A stretch of 18,232 nucleotides of DNA, taken from assembly GCA_035525365.1 (NCBI GenBank), contig DATLEK010000073.1, positions 1 through 18,232 of the forward strand. The letters run 5' to 3'. Shown piece after piece: positions 1 to 6,405 of this stretch (positions are counted from its first letter, which is position 1; each line of letters begins with the position of its first letter). Source of the stretch: GCA-2861595 sp035525365 (GTDB lineage Bacteria > Actinomycetota > Acidimicrobiia > Acidimicrobiales > GCA-2861595). The notes beneath the pieces are model-generated. The model made no database searches. It had not been told where the DNA came from and worked only from the letters and a program-made list of their open reading frames with translations. A program made the translations under genes and the position numbers.

Positions 1-79
1 CTTCACCATCTTCGAGGGGACCAGTGAGATCCAGCGCCTGATCATCGCCCGCGCCATCTCTGGCCTGCGCCTTTCCTGA
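1..79 (+). other. attP region: 3' end of an acyl-CoA dehydrogenase gene
   Basis: Frame 2 (codons from position 2) encodes 25 residues containing FEGTSEIQRL and IARAISGLRL, followed by TGA at 77-79. This is the C-terminal signature of acyl-CoA dehydrogenases. No other part of that gene is in the circle: the bases before the repeat (ending at 18091) do not encode the expected preceding residues, such as YRDAR. The sequence similarity to the family therefore starts within a few bases of position 1. Inferred: this is the attachment-site identity segment, so integration replaces the host gene's last 25 codons with the element's own copy. The exact crossover within 1-79 cannot be read from one junction. 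Confidence 0.75.
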
Positions 80-93
80 TTAGAGTCCGCGAA

Positions 94-111
94 CGTGGCC
101 AGCGTGGCCAG
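94..111. repeat. Tandem 9-bp repeat at the recombinase start
   Basis: Two adjacent copies of CGTGGCCAG (94-102 and 103-111) lie 15 bases after the acyl-CoA dehydrogenase stop. They include both candidate GTG starts (95 and 104) of the recombinase. They could be recombinase or excisionase arm-binding sites, or simply a small coding repeat. Confidence 0.4.
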
Positions 112-778
112 GCTGCGCCAGTCCAAGCAGGCTCCCCGCAAGTCGATCAGCGGCGACGACGTGCGGGCGGCCATCCGGGCGGCAAGGACCATCGACCCCG
201 CAGCGGCTCTCGCCCTTCGTCTGGCAGCGGTGGCCGGCCTGCGGCGCTCGGAGCTGGCGGCCCTGCGGGGGAGCGAGATCGAGGGTGACCGCCTCACCGT
301 CGACAGCAGCGTGGCCATCCGTCGTGAGGAGGGCGCCGAGCCCATCCTCATCGACGCCCCGACCAAGACCGCCAACCAGCGCACCGTCCGGCTCGACCCC
401 GCCACCTTGGCCGAGTTGGCGGAGCTCCGCCGGGAACAAGAGGAGCTGTCGCCGTACCTGTTCTCCCTCGACGAGCACCCGGCGCCGCCGGCCCGGGTCG
501 GGTGGTGGTGGTCGCGCGCCCGGGAACTGGCCGGCATCGACCGTCGATGGAGGCTCCACGATTTGAGGCACTGGTCGGCGACCATGGCCATCAGCGGTGG
601 CCACGACGTCCGCACCGTGGCCGGCCGCCTCGGTCACGCCAACGCGGCGATGACCCTGCGCGTCTACGCCCACGCCGTGGACTCCGCCGATGAGGCGCTG
701 GCGCTCGCCCTCGGCGGGGCCCTGGACGGCGTGACCGAAGACGACAAGGACGATCCGACTTCACCTGTCGGCGGCTGA
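95..778 (+). CDS. Tyrosine recombinase/integrase, catalytic domain only
   Basis: The 227-aa product has the complete tyrosine recombinase catalytic set: Arg50 in GLRRSEL, Lys91 in PTKTANQRT, His155-x-x-Arg158 in HDLRH, His181 in LGHAN, and the nucleophile Tyr191 in RVYAH. Family members from actinobacterial elements usually have about 350-400 residues, with an arm-binding and a core-binding (SAM-like) domain ahead of the catalytic domain. Here the protein starts at the linker, so roughly 150 N-terminal residues are missing. An in-frame stop at 77-79 closes the frame upstream. GTG at 95 is the first start, GTG at 104 the next, and neither has a clear ribosome binding site. The gene lies right beside the att region, as expected for the enzyme that integrates and excises the element. 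Its stop is 2 bases before the toxin start, so the two are probably co-translated. Whether a recombinase lacking its core-binding domain works alone is doubtful. Confidence 0.85.
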   Translation: MASVARLRQSKQAPRKSISGDDVRAAIRAARTIDPAAALALRLAAVAGLRRSELAALRGSEIEGDRLTVDSSVAIRREEGAEPILIDAPTKTANQRTVRLDPATLAELAELRREQEELSPYLFSLDEHPAPPARVGWWWSRARELAGIDRRWRLHDLRHWSATMAISGGHDVRTVAGRLGHANAAMTLRVYAHAVDSADEALALALGGALDGVTEDDKDDPTSPVGG

Positions 779-780
779 GG

Positions 781-1215
781 ATGGCGCCCTGGCGTATCGA
801 GTTCTACGAGGACGACTCCGGCAAAGCACCGGTCCGAATCTGGATCGACAAAGACCTCACTGCCGTCCAACGCGATGCGCTCGTCTCGGCACTTCGGCTC
901 GTGCTCGCTGAGCAGGGGATCGGTGTCTGCCGCAGCCAGTGGGGCAAGGCCCTCGGCCAAGGGCTCTACGAATTCCGCCTCCGTCACAGTGCCGCCGAAG
1001 TCGAGGCGATGTTCGCTGGCGCGCTACCCGGAGGCAAAGTCGGCGAGCGCGTTCTGCTGCGGGTTTTCTTCCATCCTCATGGTGATCGGATCGTGCTGCT
1101 GCTCGGTGGCTACGACAAGGGAGCTGATCCCAGCGAACGCAAGCAGGCGCGGGAGATCGCCAATGCTCGCAAGCGGCTCGCCGAGTTCAAGGCAAGACAA
1201 AGTCGGCCGAGGTGA
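781..1215 (+). CDS. higB: HigB-type toxin (phage-derived Gp49-like family)
   Basis: The 144-aa protein matches the HigB/Gp49-like branch of the RelE/ParE superfamily. It has an N-terminal strand (WRIEFYEDD), the central GLYEFRLRH, the strand RVLLRVFFHPHGDRIVLLLG followed by a GYDKG segment, and a basic C-terminal helix rich in Arg and Lys. Known: these toxins are mRNA interferases that cut mRNA on the ribosome and are neutralised by a partner HTH antitoxin. The antitoxin gene follows with a GTGA overlap (1212-1215), in the toxin-first order typical of higBA. The start lies 2 bases after the recombinase stop, with GAGG too close to serve as an ideal ribosome binding site, so translational coupling to the recombinase is likely. 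Inferred role: addiction module stabilising the element. HigB family assignment is good; activity is untested. Confidence 0.82.
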   Translation: MAPWRIEFYEDDSGKAPVRIWIDKDLTAVQRDALVSALRLVLAEQGIGVCRSQWGKALGQGLYEFRLRHSAAEVEAMFAGALPGGKVGERVLLRVFFHPHGDRIVLLLGGYDKGADPSERKQAREIANARKRLAEFKARQSRPR

Positions 1216-1544
1216 CCTTGACATCGTATGCGTTAGTCCCCATAATGATTGGCGTGGCTCAGCAGCTCGATGACTACGTCCGTGACAGCGAGGAACTTGC
1301 GACGCCAGAGTCTCAAGCCCGCCGTGCCGTCTTCGAGCACGCCTACACCATTGCCACGCAGGTCATGGCCCTCCGCCAGAAGCGAGGGCTTACTCAGACG
1401 CAACTGGCGGAGCTGAGCGGAGTTGCCCAGAGTGAGATCAGCCGCATCGAGCGGGGTTCCATCCGACCGACAGAACCGACGCTGGTCAAGCTGGCCGATG
1501 CCATGGGAGCTGACCTACGCCTCGTGGAGCGCGCCTCTGCATGA
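1212..1544 (+). CDS. higA: HigA-type antitoxin, XRE-family HTH protein
   Basis: The 110-aa product ends in a clear Cro/C1-type helix-turn-helix: LRQKRGLTQTQLAELSG, then SEISRIERG, then PTLVKLADAMG (about residues 53-104). This is the usual form of HigA partners of Gp49-like toxins. It presumably binds and blocks the toxin and represses the operon. The chosen GTG at 1212 overlaps the toxin stop by four bases and has GAGG just upstream; ATG at 1245 is an alternative start. No separate promoter is evident, so the pair is probably transcribed with the recombinase gene. The next gene converges on it from the other strand, 16 bases beyond the stop. Confidence 0.85.
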   Translation: MTLTSYALVPIMIGVAQQLDDYVRDSEELATPESQARRAVFEHAYTIATQVMALRQKRGLTQTQLAELSGVAQSEISRIERGSIRPTEPTLVKLADAMGADLRLVERASA

Positions 1545-1560
1545 CCAGCCAGTCTGACGC

Positions 1561-2306
1561 TCAGGAACCTTCGTTACTGGGTTCGTCTCCGTCGTCAGCG
1601 TCACGGCCGTGAAGCTTGCGGATCGCGTCGGCGTCGAAGAACGCTCCGGGCGAGTCGTTGTTGAAGGCGTCCAGGGCATCGGCCAGGCCCCGCAGGTTCG
1701 AGGCGAGGGCAGCTACTTCCTGACCCGGTAGCGGCGCCCCGCGCATCCGCCGTCGGGCCAGCCCGTTGAAGGCGACGGCCAGCATGTCTTCGGGCTTCAG
1801 GCGCTGGCGGCCACCGACGAGGCGGGCGAGGGTGGCGTCGTCGGGTGCCCCCTCCACGGGGTCGTTGGCGGGGACATTGAGAAGTGGAGAGACGTGCGCC
1901 CAGGGCGCAGCCCGGTCGGCCACGATCGGGAAGTTGGCGGCATGCCCCCAAACCAGCATGAGCAGGTACTCCCACGGCCAACCACCGGAGGTGGCGTCCG
2001 GCGTCACCAGTCCGCCGGCGCCGTCCTCGGGAGGCAGGAAGAAATACAGCACCGGACACCGGAAGGTCGAAGGTGCGGGCGAGAGCCACCAGCTCGTTGG
2101 CCGTGAACTGACGGACGCGCTGGGCTGGACACCGAGCCCTCAGCCTGGGCGACCGTGGCCTGGGTCCAGCGCGCTTCGGTGAAGCGGGTGAGACGCTCTG
2201 CCACCTCGGTCTGGGTCAGACGCCGAAGCTCCCGGGCGCGGGTGAGGTTGTGGGCGACGACCTGGCCGGCGCTCCAGGAGTCTGGTTCAGGCTTGGCCTT
2301 GGGCAC
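1561..2306 (-). pseudogene. XRE-family transcriptional regulator, broken by two frameshifts
   Basis: Three overlapping minus-strand frames join into one regulator of about 245 residues. Frame one starts at GTG 2306 with AGGAG six bases upstream and gives an HTH (TRARELRRLTQTEVAERL ... WTQATVAQAEGS). Frame two gives RVRQFTANELVALARTFDLPV. Frame three gives LYFFLPPEDG and a tail ending at 1561. The RVRxFTANELxALA ... FLPPE pattern is a familiar continuation of such HTH proteins. The second break is a 7-bp tandem duplication of TCCGGTG (minus strand, about 2053-2066); removing one copy restores DLPVLYFFLPPE. The first break (about 2114-2124) fits one extra C in AGCCCAG. The gene points away from the excisionase-like gene, with a palindrome in between. 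It probably once controlled the element, as phage-like repressors do. The N-terminal HTH fragment could still be made. Confidence 0.75.
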
Positions 2307-2390
2307 TTGGCTCCTGTCTCAAATCAATGACACCTCCGGGGCGGCATTGATGTTTCCATCCTCGCCGGGTCCGGTAAGATGGCATACCCC

Positions 2391-2406
2391 ATTACGCCTG
2401 CGTAAT
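2391..2406. promoter_or_regulatory. Palindromic operator candidate between divergent regulators
   Basis: ATTACGC and GCGTAAT form a perfect 7-bp inverted repeat with a 2-base spacer, ending 21 bases before the start codon at 2428. It lies in the divergent region between the broken XRE regulator (starting at 2306 on the minus strand) and the small HTH gene. Just upstream is TAAGAT (2375-2380), a possible -10, with a poorly spaced TTGATG (2347-2352). A repressor operator is the natural reading, but which protein binds it cannot be told from the sequence. Confidence 0.5.
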
Positions 2407-2427
2407 CTACACCAGCGGGAGCGAGCC

Positions 2428-2658
2428 ATGCGAGTCGATGATCTTCCTCCGTTCCTCCGGGTGGAGCAGGCCCAGGAGCTGACCCAGCTCGGCCGGAGCC
2501 AGATCTACGAGCAGGCCCGTCGCTGGCTTGACACCGGCGGCAAGGAGGGAATCCCTGCTGTGCGCTTCGGGCGCTGCGTGCGAATCCGCACCGCGGCGCT
2601 GCTGGCGCTCGCCGGCATCGACGGCAACGGGTCTGCGCCCGATGACGATGAGCACTGA
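2428..2658 (+). CDS. Small excisionase-like helix-turn-helix protein
   Basis: This 76-aa acidic protein starts at ATG 2428, with GGGAGCG just upstream as a ribosome binding site. Residues about 8-60 (FLRVEQAQELTQLGRSQIYE ... GIPAVRFGRCVRIRTAAL) have the winged-HTH pattern of excisionase/AlpA-type DNA-binding proteins: an HTH, then a hairpin with arginine-rich recognition of the form IPAVRFGRxVRI. Such genes act as recombination directionality factors or as transcriptional regulators on mobile elements. It lies about 1.6 kb from the recombinase, ahead of the mobilization genes, and overlaps the next gene (ATGA-type coupling around 2642-2658). Both an Xis role and a regulatory role are possible. 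Confidence 0.75.
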   Translation: MRVDDLPPFLRVEQAQELTQLGRSQIYEQARRWLDTGGKEGIPAVRFGRCVRIRTAALLALAGIDGNGSAPDDDEH

Positions 2659-3040
2659 GGTCAGGATCGAACACAGCTACCCGGACGCGCTGGCCTTCCT
2701 CCGGGAGTACGGCCCGGAGACCGTCGCCGTCCTGCACGACCTGTTGGCCCAGGCGGAGCTTCGCGATGGCGAGCTGGTGGTGAGGGCGAGCGTGCGCCAG
2801 ATCGCCGGTCGACTTGGCTTCATCTCCAAGGACACCGTGCATCGCCGGCTGCGCCAGCTGGTGCGGGCCGGGGTGGTGCGTCGCGCCGCCTCTACGGCGG
2901 CGGGCGACGCGGCGGCTCCGAGCTACGTCATCGACCTGACCGAGACAGCCATCTCCGTCTCCATCGCTCGCACCCCTTCCCGCGCCCGCACCCGCAACAC
3001 CCGCTCCACCACATCTTCCAGTTCCCCGACCCTCTTCTGA
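2642..3040 (+). CDS. Winged-helix DNA-binding protein upstream of the relaxase
   Basis: This 132-aa protein overlaps the end of the previous gene by 17 bases (ATG 2642, or ATG 2648). Residues about 12-80 form a winged-helix unit: ALAFLREYGPETVAVLHDLL, then VRASVRQIAGRLGFISKDTVHRRLRQLVRAGVVRR, which has the HTH and wing pattern of GntR- and replication-type winged helices. The C-terminus (from about residue 108) is a low-complexity Arg/Ser/Thr tail that looks disordered. I do not recognise a named family. Its place just before the candidate oriT and the relaxase gene suggests a relaxosome accessory DNA-binding protein or a regulator of transfer genes; that is inference from context. Confidence 0.7.
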   Translation: MTMSTEVRIEHSYPDALAFLREYGPETVAVLHDLLAQAELRDGELVVRASVRQIAGRLGFISKDTVHRRLRQLVRAGVVRRAASTAAGDAAAPSYVIDLTETAISVSIARTPSRARTRNTRSTTSSSSPTLF

Positions 3041-3178
3041 GCGCGTCACCCCTCCCCGCATGACCCTTCCTCCCGCCCCCGTCTCAACCACTGACAGACG
3101 AGTGCACAGTTGTGCTTCCCGCCCCGGCGTTGAGGTTTCCGTTGAGGTTCTCGCCGCCGATCTGAGGGACGGTCACCG
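3041..3178. other. Candidate oriT / relaxase gene leader
   Basis: This 138-base gap lies directly before the relaxase gene. It contains a perfect inverted repeat, GCACA-GT-TGTGC (3104-3115). It also has two direct copies of GTTGAGGTT (3129-3137 and 3141-3149, 12-base period) and an inverted CTCAAC (3083-3088). Known: MobF relaxases act at an oriT usually located near their gene, containing inverted repeats beside the nic site and accessory protein sites. No nic sequence can be assigned with confidence. A ribosome binding site (GAGGGA) precedes the ATG at 3179. Confidence 0.45.
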
Positions 3179-5170
3179 ATGACCGTGCGGGTCCAGACCC
3201 TGAAAGGAGCCGACGCCGGCGCCTACTACGTGGAGCACCTGCCCAGCTACTACCTCGATGCCGGCGAGCCGCCGGGACGCTGGCACGGCAAGGGAGCAGA
3301 GTTGCTCGACCTGGCCGGGGAAGTCGATGACGAGGCCTTCCTGGCCCTCATGGCCGGCCTACACCCGGAGACGGGAAACCATCTCGGGCGCCGCTATGGA
3401 GACCACGCGGCGCGGGGCTTCGACATGACCGCCTCGGCACCGAAATCGGTCTCTGTGCTGTTCGCCCTGGGCGACGGCGCTACCCGCCAAGCGGTGCTGG
3501 AGTCACATGACGCGGCGGTGGCCGCCCTGGTCGATTGGGTGGAGGCCCATGCCCACACCCGCTACCGGGAGCGGGGCGAGATCGGGGTCTTCGACGCCGA
3601 GGGCATCGTGGCCGCAACCTTTCGCCAGCACACCAGCCGGACCCTCGATTCGCAACTTCACACCCACGTGGTCATCGCCAACCGGGTCCGTTCCAACGAC
3701 GGTCGCTGGCTGGCTCTCGACGCCCGGCTCATCAAGCACGACCAGCGCACCCTGTCCGCCCTCTACCACGCCACCCTCCGCGCCGAGTTGCGCCGCCGCC
3801 TCGGAGTGGAGTGGAACGAGCCGACCAACGCCATCGCCGAGATCGCCACCGTCCACCCGGATGTGCTGGCCGAGTTCTCCACCCGTACCGGCCAGGTCGA
3901 GGCCCGTTTCGAGGAGAAGCTGGAGCGCTTCGAGGCCGCCTTCGGTCGCCAACCCACGCAGCGGGAGCGCTGGCGGCTGGACCGCGAAGCGGTCACCGAC
4001 AGCCGCCCGGCCAAGGTCCATGGCTTTGACGCCGAAGAGCTGCATGAGCAGTGGGCCGATCAGGCCCGGGCCATCGGCTACGAGCCCGAGCGGGTCGTAG
4101 CCGCGGCGCTCAATGCCGAACTGGAGTCGCACCCCATCGACCACATCAGCAGGACCGAGGTCGCTGCCGCCGCCCTGGCGGCGTTGGCCGAAGGCCAATC
4201 CACCTGGCGCGCCGCCGAGGTGGTCCGTGAGCTGGCCGCTGCCGTTCCTCCTTCCGTGACCGAGGAGCCAGGACGCCTGGTGGCGTGGCTGGATGAGTTG
4301 GCCGCCGAGGTCATCGCGGCCCACATGGTGGAGTTGTCCCCCGCCGGTGCCCGGGGCATGGAGCTTCGGCGCGACGGGCGCCCGGTGAGCGAGTCGGTGC
4401 TGCACCGGGCGTTGAGCACCCCGGCCATCGTGGCCCAGGAGGAGGCGCTGGTGCTGTGGGCCGACAAGCGCATCGAGGCCGGCGGTGTCGATGCCGTCTC
4501 CGCCGCCCGGCGCACAACTCTGGATCTGAGCGGTCCTCAGCGAGAGGTGGCCGCCGCGGTGGCCGGCACCAGGGAGCTGGTGTTGGTGGTGGGCCCCGCC
4601 GGCACGGGCAAGACCACCGCTCTGGCTCCGGCGGTGGCCCAGTTGCGGGCCGAGGGCCGAGCGGTGTTCGGGGTGGCTCCTTCGGCCACCGCGGCGGAGG
4701 TGCTCAGCGCCGAGACCGGAGTGGGTGCCGACACCATCGACAAGCTGCTCATCGAGCACCGCCTGGCCCGAGCGCCACAGCCCGAGTTCTTCCCGCCGGC
4801 GCCACCGTGGTGGTCGATGAATCGGCCATGGTGCCCACGGCCAAGCTGGCCGAGCTGGCCGACCTCGCTGATCGGCGGGGCTGGCGGCTGGTGTTGGTGG
4901 GAGATCCCCTCCAGTTCTCCGCCGTGGGGCGCTCGGGCATGTTCGGCCACCTCGCGGACTGCTTCGGCGCCGTCGAGTTGGATCGTGTGCGGCGCTTCTC
5001 CAATCCCTGGGAGCGAGAAGCCAGCCTGGGCCTGCGCCGAGGCGACGCCTCGGTGCTCGGGACCTACGACCACCATGGTCGCCTGCACGCCGGCTTCCGG
5101 ACAGCCATGGCCACCGCCGTGGTCGAGGCGTGGTGGCAGGCGCGGGGCCGGGGCGAGGACGTGGCCATGA
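3179..5170 (+). CDS. MobF relaxase-helicase (TrwC/TraI-like), N-terminal part before a frameshift
   Basis: Relaxases of this family nick oriT, attach to the 5' end through a tyrosine, and unwind the strand for conjugative transfer. The N-terminus has paired tyrosines (Tyr16/17 and Tyr24/25) and the HUH metal site His151, His161, His163 (QHTSR ... QLHTHVV), at spacings matching TrwC. Walker A of the helicase, GPAGTGKTT, starts at residue 472. Good family sequence continues to about residue 536 (near 4790). After that the frame is wrong and runs on meaninglessly to a stop at 5170. The correct continuation is in the frame one base back. The break fits loss of one base (gagTTCTTCCC, where gagTTTCTTCCC would restore EFLPAGATVVVDE). 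No classical slippery heptamer is present, so programmed frameshifting is unlikely. The relaxase domain itself is intact and could still nick. The start ATG at 3179 has GAGGGA upstream. Confidence 0.88.
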   Translation: MTVRVQTLKGADAGAYYVEHLPSYYLDAGEPPGRWHGKGAELLDLAGEVDDEAFLALMAGLHPETGNHLGRRYGDHAARGFDMTASAPKSVSVLFALGDGATRQAVLESHDAAVAALVDWVEAHAHTRYRERGEIGVFDAEGIVAATFRQHTSRTLDSQLHTHVVIANRVRSNDGRWLALDARLIKHDQRTLSALYHATLRAELRRRLGVEWNEPTNAIAEIATVHPDVLAEFSTRTGQVEARFEEKLERFEAAFGRQPTQRERWRLDREAVTDSRPAKVHGFDAEELHEQWADQARAIGYEPERVVAAALNAELESHPIDHISRTEVAAAALAALAEGQSTWRAAEVVRELAAAVPPSVTEEPGRLVAWLDELAAEVIAAHMVELSPAGARGMELRRDGRPVSESVLHRALSTPAIVAQEEALVLWADKRIEAGGVDAVSAARRTTLDLSGPQREVAAAVAGTRELVLVVGPAGTGKTTALAPAVAQLRAEGRAVFGVAPSATAAEVLSAETGVGADTIDKLLIEHRLARAPQPEFFPPAPPWWSMNRPWCPRPSWPSWPTSLIGGAGGWCWWEIPSSSPPWGARACSATSRTASAPSSWIVCGASPIPGSEKPAWACAEATPRCSGPTTTMVACTPASGQPWPPPWSRRGGRRGAGARTWP

Positions 5171-6405
5171 TGGCGCCGAGCGTCGAGGCGGTGGCCGAGC
5201 TGAACCGCCGGGCCCAGCGACTGCGGGCCGCCGCCGGCGAGATCGACCTGGGCGGGACCCACGTGGTTGCCTGCGGCTACCAGATCCATGTCGGCGACGT
5301 GGTGGCCACCCGGCGCAACGACCGCCAGCTGCGCACTGATCGGGGCTACATGGTCAAGAACCGGGACCACTGGGAGGTCATCCGGATCGGCGACGGAGGC
5401 GACCTCGTGGTCACCGGGCGCACCGGGATGGCTCGCCTGCCTGGGGACTACGTGGCGGCCCATGTGGAGCTGGCCTACGCCCAGACCAGCCACGCCAACC
5501 AGGGCCGCACCGTGGACACCTCGCTGGTGTTCATCGACGCACCGGTGGACACCGCCGGCGTGTACGTGCCCATGACCAGAGGCCGTCACAGCAACGAGGC
5601 CTTCGTGGTCACCGACGGCCAGCAAAGCGCCATCGAGGTGCTGGGCGAGGCGCTGGCCCGGGAGTGGATCGACCAGCCGGCCATCGTGCGACGGGACCAG
5701 CTGAGCGCCGCCCGGCGCCTCGAACCCACGCGGCCTCCACCCGTGCCTGAAACGCTGAAGGCGGAGCCACCTGGGCCCATACCCCAGTTGCCGCTCCCGC
5801 CGGCGGCCCTCCGGGACCTGCTCGAGGCCGACTACGAACTCACCGCCGCCACCTCACGTATCCGCTTCGATGCCGACCAGGCCCAGCGGGACCTGGCGGC
5901 AGCGGCACGACAGCGCGCCAGTGTCGCGTCGACCATGAAAGCAGCGGCCCAGCGCATCGAGTGGGCAAACCAGCGCTTGGCCTCCTACGACCGGCCCTTC
6001 AAGCGCCACCGGCACCGCTTCGACATCTCGAGCGACCACTCGATCATCGAGGCGGCCAGAGCCACCGTCGACGAGGGCCGAGAACAGCTCGCCGCACTGG
6101 AGGCCAAGAGCCGTCGCCTGCAGCGGGAGGTGGTCGATGCCAAAGAGCAGCTGTCAACGGTCCCTGAGCTGGAGCGGGACCAGCACCGTGTTCGTGCCCG
6201 CCTGCGCTCCGATCTGGAGATCCGAGCCGAGCAGTTGTCGATCGACTCGATGGTCGTCTTGCCCCGTCATCTCGGTCAGCGCCCGGGGAACGGCATCGAG
6301 GCCGCCGCCTGGGACCGCGCTGCGGCGAAGATTGAACAGCACCGAGTGGCCTTCGCCATCACCGACGACCGGGAGCCGCTCGGCCCGGCTGCGGCCATTC
6401 GATGA
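4786..6405 (+). CDS. MobF relaxase-helicase, C-terminal part after the frameshift
   Basis: This frame continues the helicase directly: LPAGATVVVDESAMVPT (Walker B, Asp-Glu at 4816-4821), LVLVGDPLQFSAVG (motif III), VRRFSNPWE, then AYAQTSHANQGRTVD and YVPMTRGRHSNEAF (motifs V and VI of SF1 RecD-like helicases). From about 5800 the sequence is helical and charged, probably coiled coil, ending with the family-typical AAAWDRAAAKIEQHR. Joined to the N-terminal part, the protein would be about 1,075 aa, a usual size for MobF relaxases. As a separate product it would need an internal start, such as GTG 4807 or ATG 4828, which would cut off Walker B or part of it and leave no Walker A. The helicase is therefore probably inactive unless the frameshift is a sequence error. 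The stop at 6403-6405 is probably itself caused by a second frameshift. Confidence 0.85.
   Translation, partial: VLPAGATVVVDESAMVPTAKLAELADLADRRGWRLVLVGDPLQFSAVGRSGMFGHLADCFGAVELDRVRRFSNPWEREASLGLRRGDASVLGTYDHHGRLHAGFRTAMATAVVEAWWQARGRGEDVAMMAPSVEAVAELNRRAQRLRAAAGEIDLGGTHVVACGYQIHVGDVVATRRNDRQLRTDRGYMVKNRDHWEVIRIGDGGDLVVTGRTGMARLPGDYVAAHVELAYAQTSHANQGRTVDTSLVFIDAPVDTAGVYVPMTRGRHSNEAFVVTDGQQSAIEVLGEALAREWIDQPAIVRRDQLSAARRLEPTRPPPVPETLKAEPPGPIPQLPLPPAALRDLLEADYELTAATSRIRFDADQAQRDLAAAARQRASVASTMKAAAQRIEWANQRLASYDRPFKRHRHRFDISSDHSIIEAARATVDEGREQLAALEAKSRRLQREVVDAKEQLSTVPELERDQHRVRARLRSDLEIRAEQLSIDSMVVLPRHLGQRPGNGIEAAAWDRAAAKIEQHRVAFAITDDREPLGPAAAIR

Larger units (their letters stand above)
1..141. 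repeat. Terminal direct repeat, left copy (circle overlap)
   Basis: This 141-base stretch is identical to 18092-18232. It spans the acyl-CoA dehydrogenase tail and the first codons of the recombinase. Because it includes recombinase coding sequence as well as the att region, it is better explained as assembly overlap of a circular molecule than as a pair of attL and attR sites. The exact length of 141 would fit a k-mer overlap from a de Bruijn assembler. Confidence 0.9.

Noticed and set aside
80..673. Long minus-strand open frame opposite the recombinase
   Set aside because: It is a shadow of a GC-rich gene: the plus frame has all recombinase catalytic residues, while the minus frame has only low-complexity Gly/Arg/Pro sequence.
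4780..4800. Programmed -1 ribosomal frameshift in the relaxase
   Set aside because: The junction GTTCTTCCC does not contain a classical X-XXY-YYZ slippery heptamer and no obvious downstream pseudoknot is visible. Programmed shifting is not known to me for MobF relaxases.
3503..5625. Long minus-strand open frames (362-418 aa) opposite the relaxase
   Set aside because: They show no recognisable domain and are Gly/His-rich. The plus strand carries clear HUH, Walker and SF1 helicase motifs across the same span.
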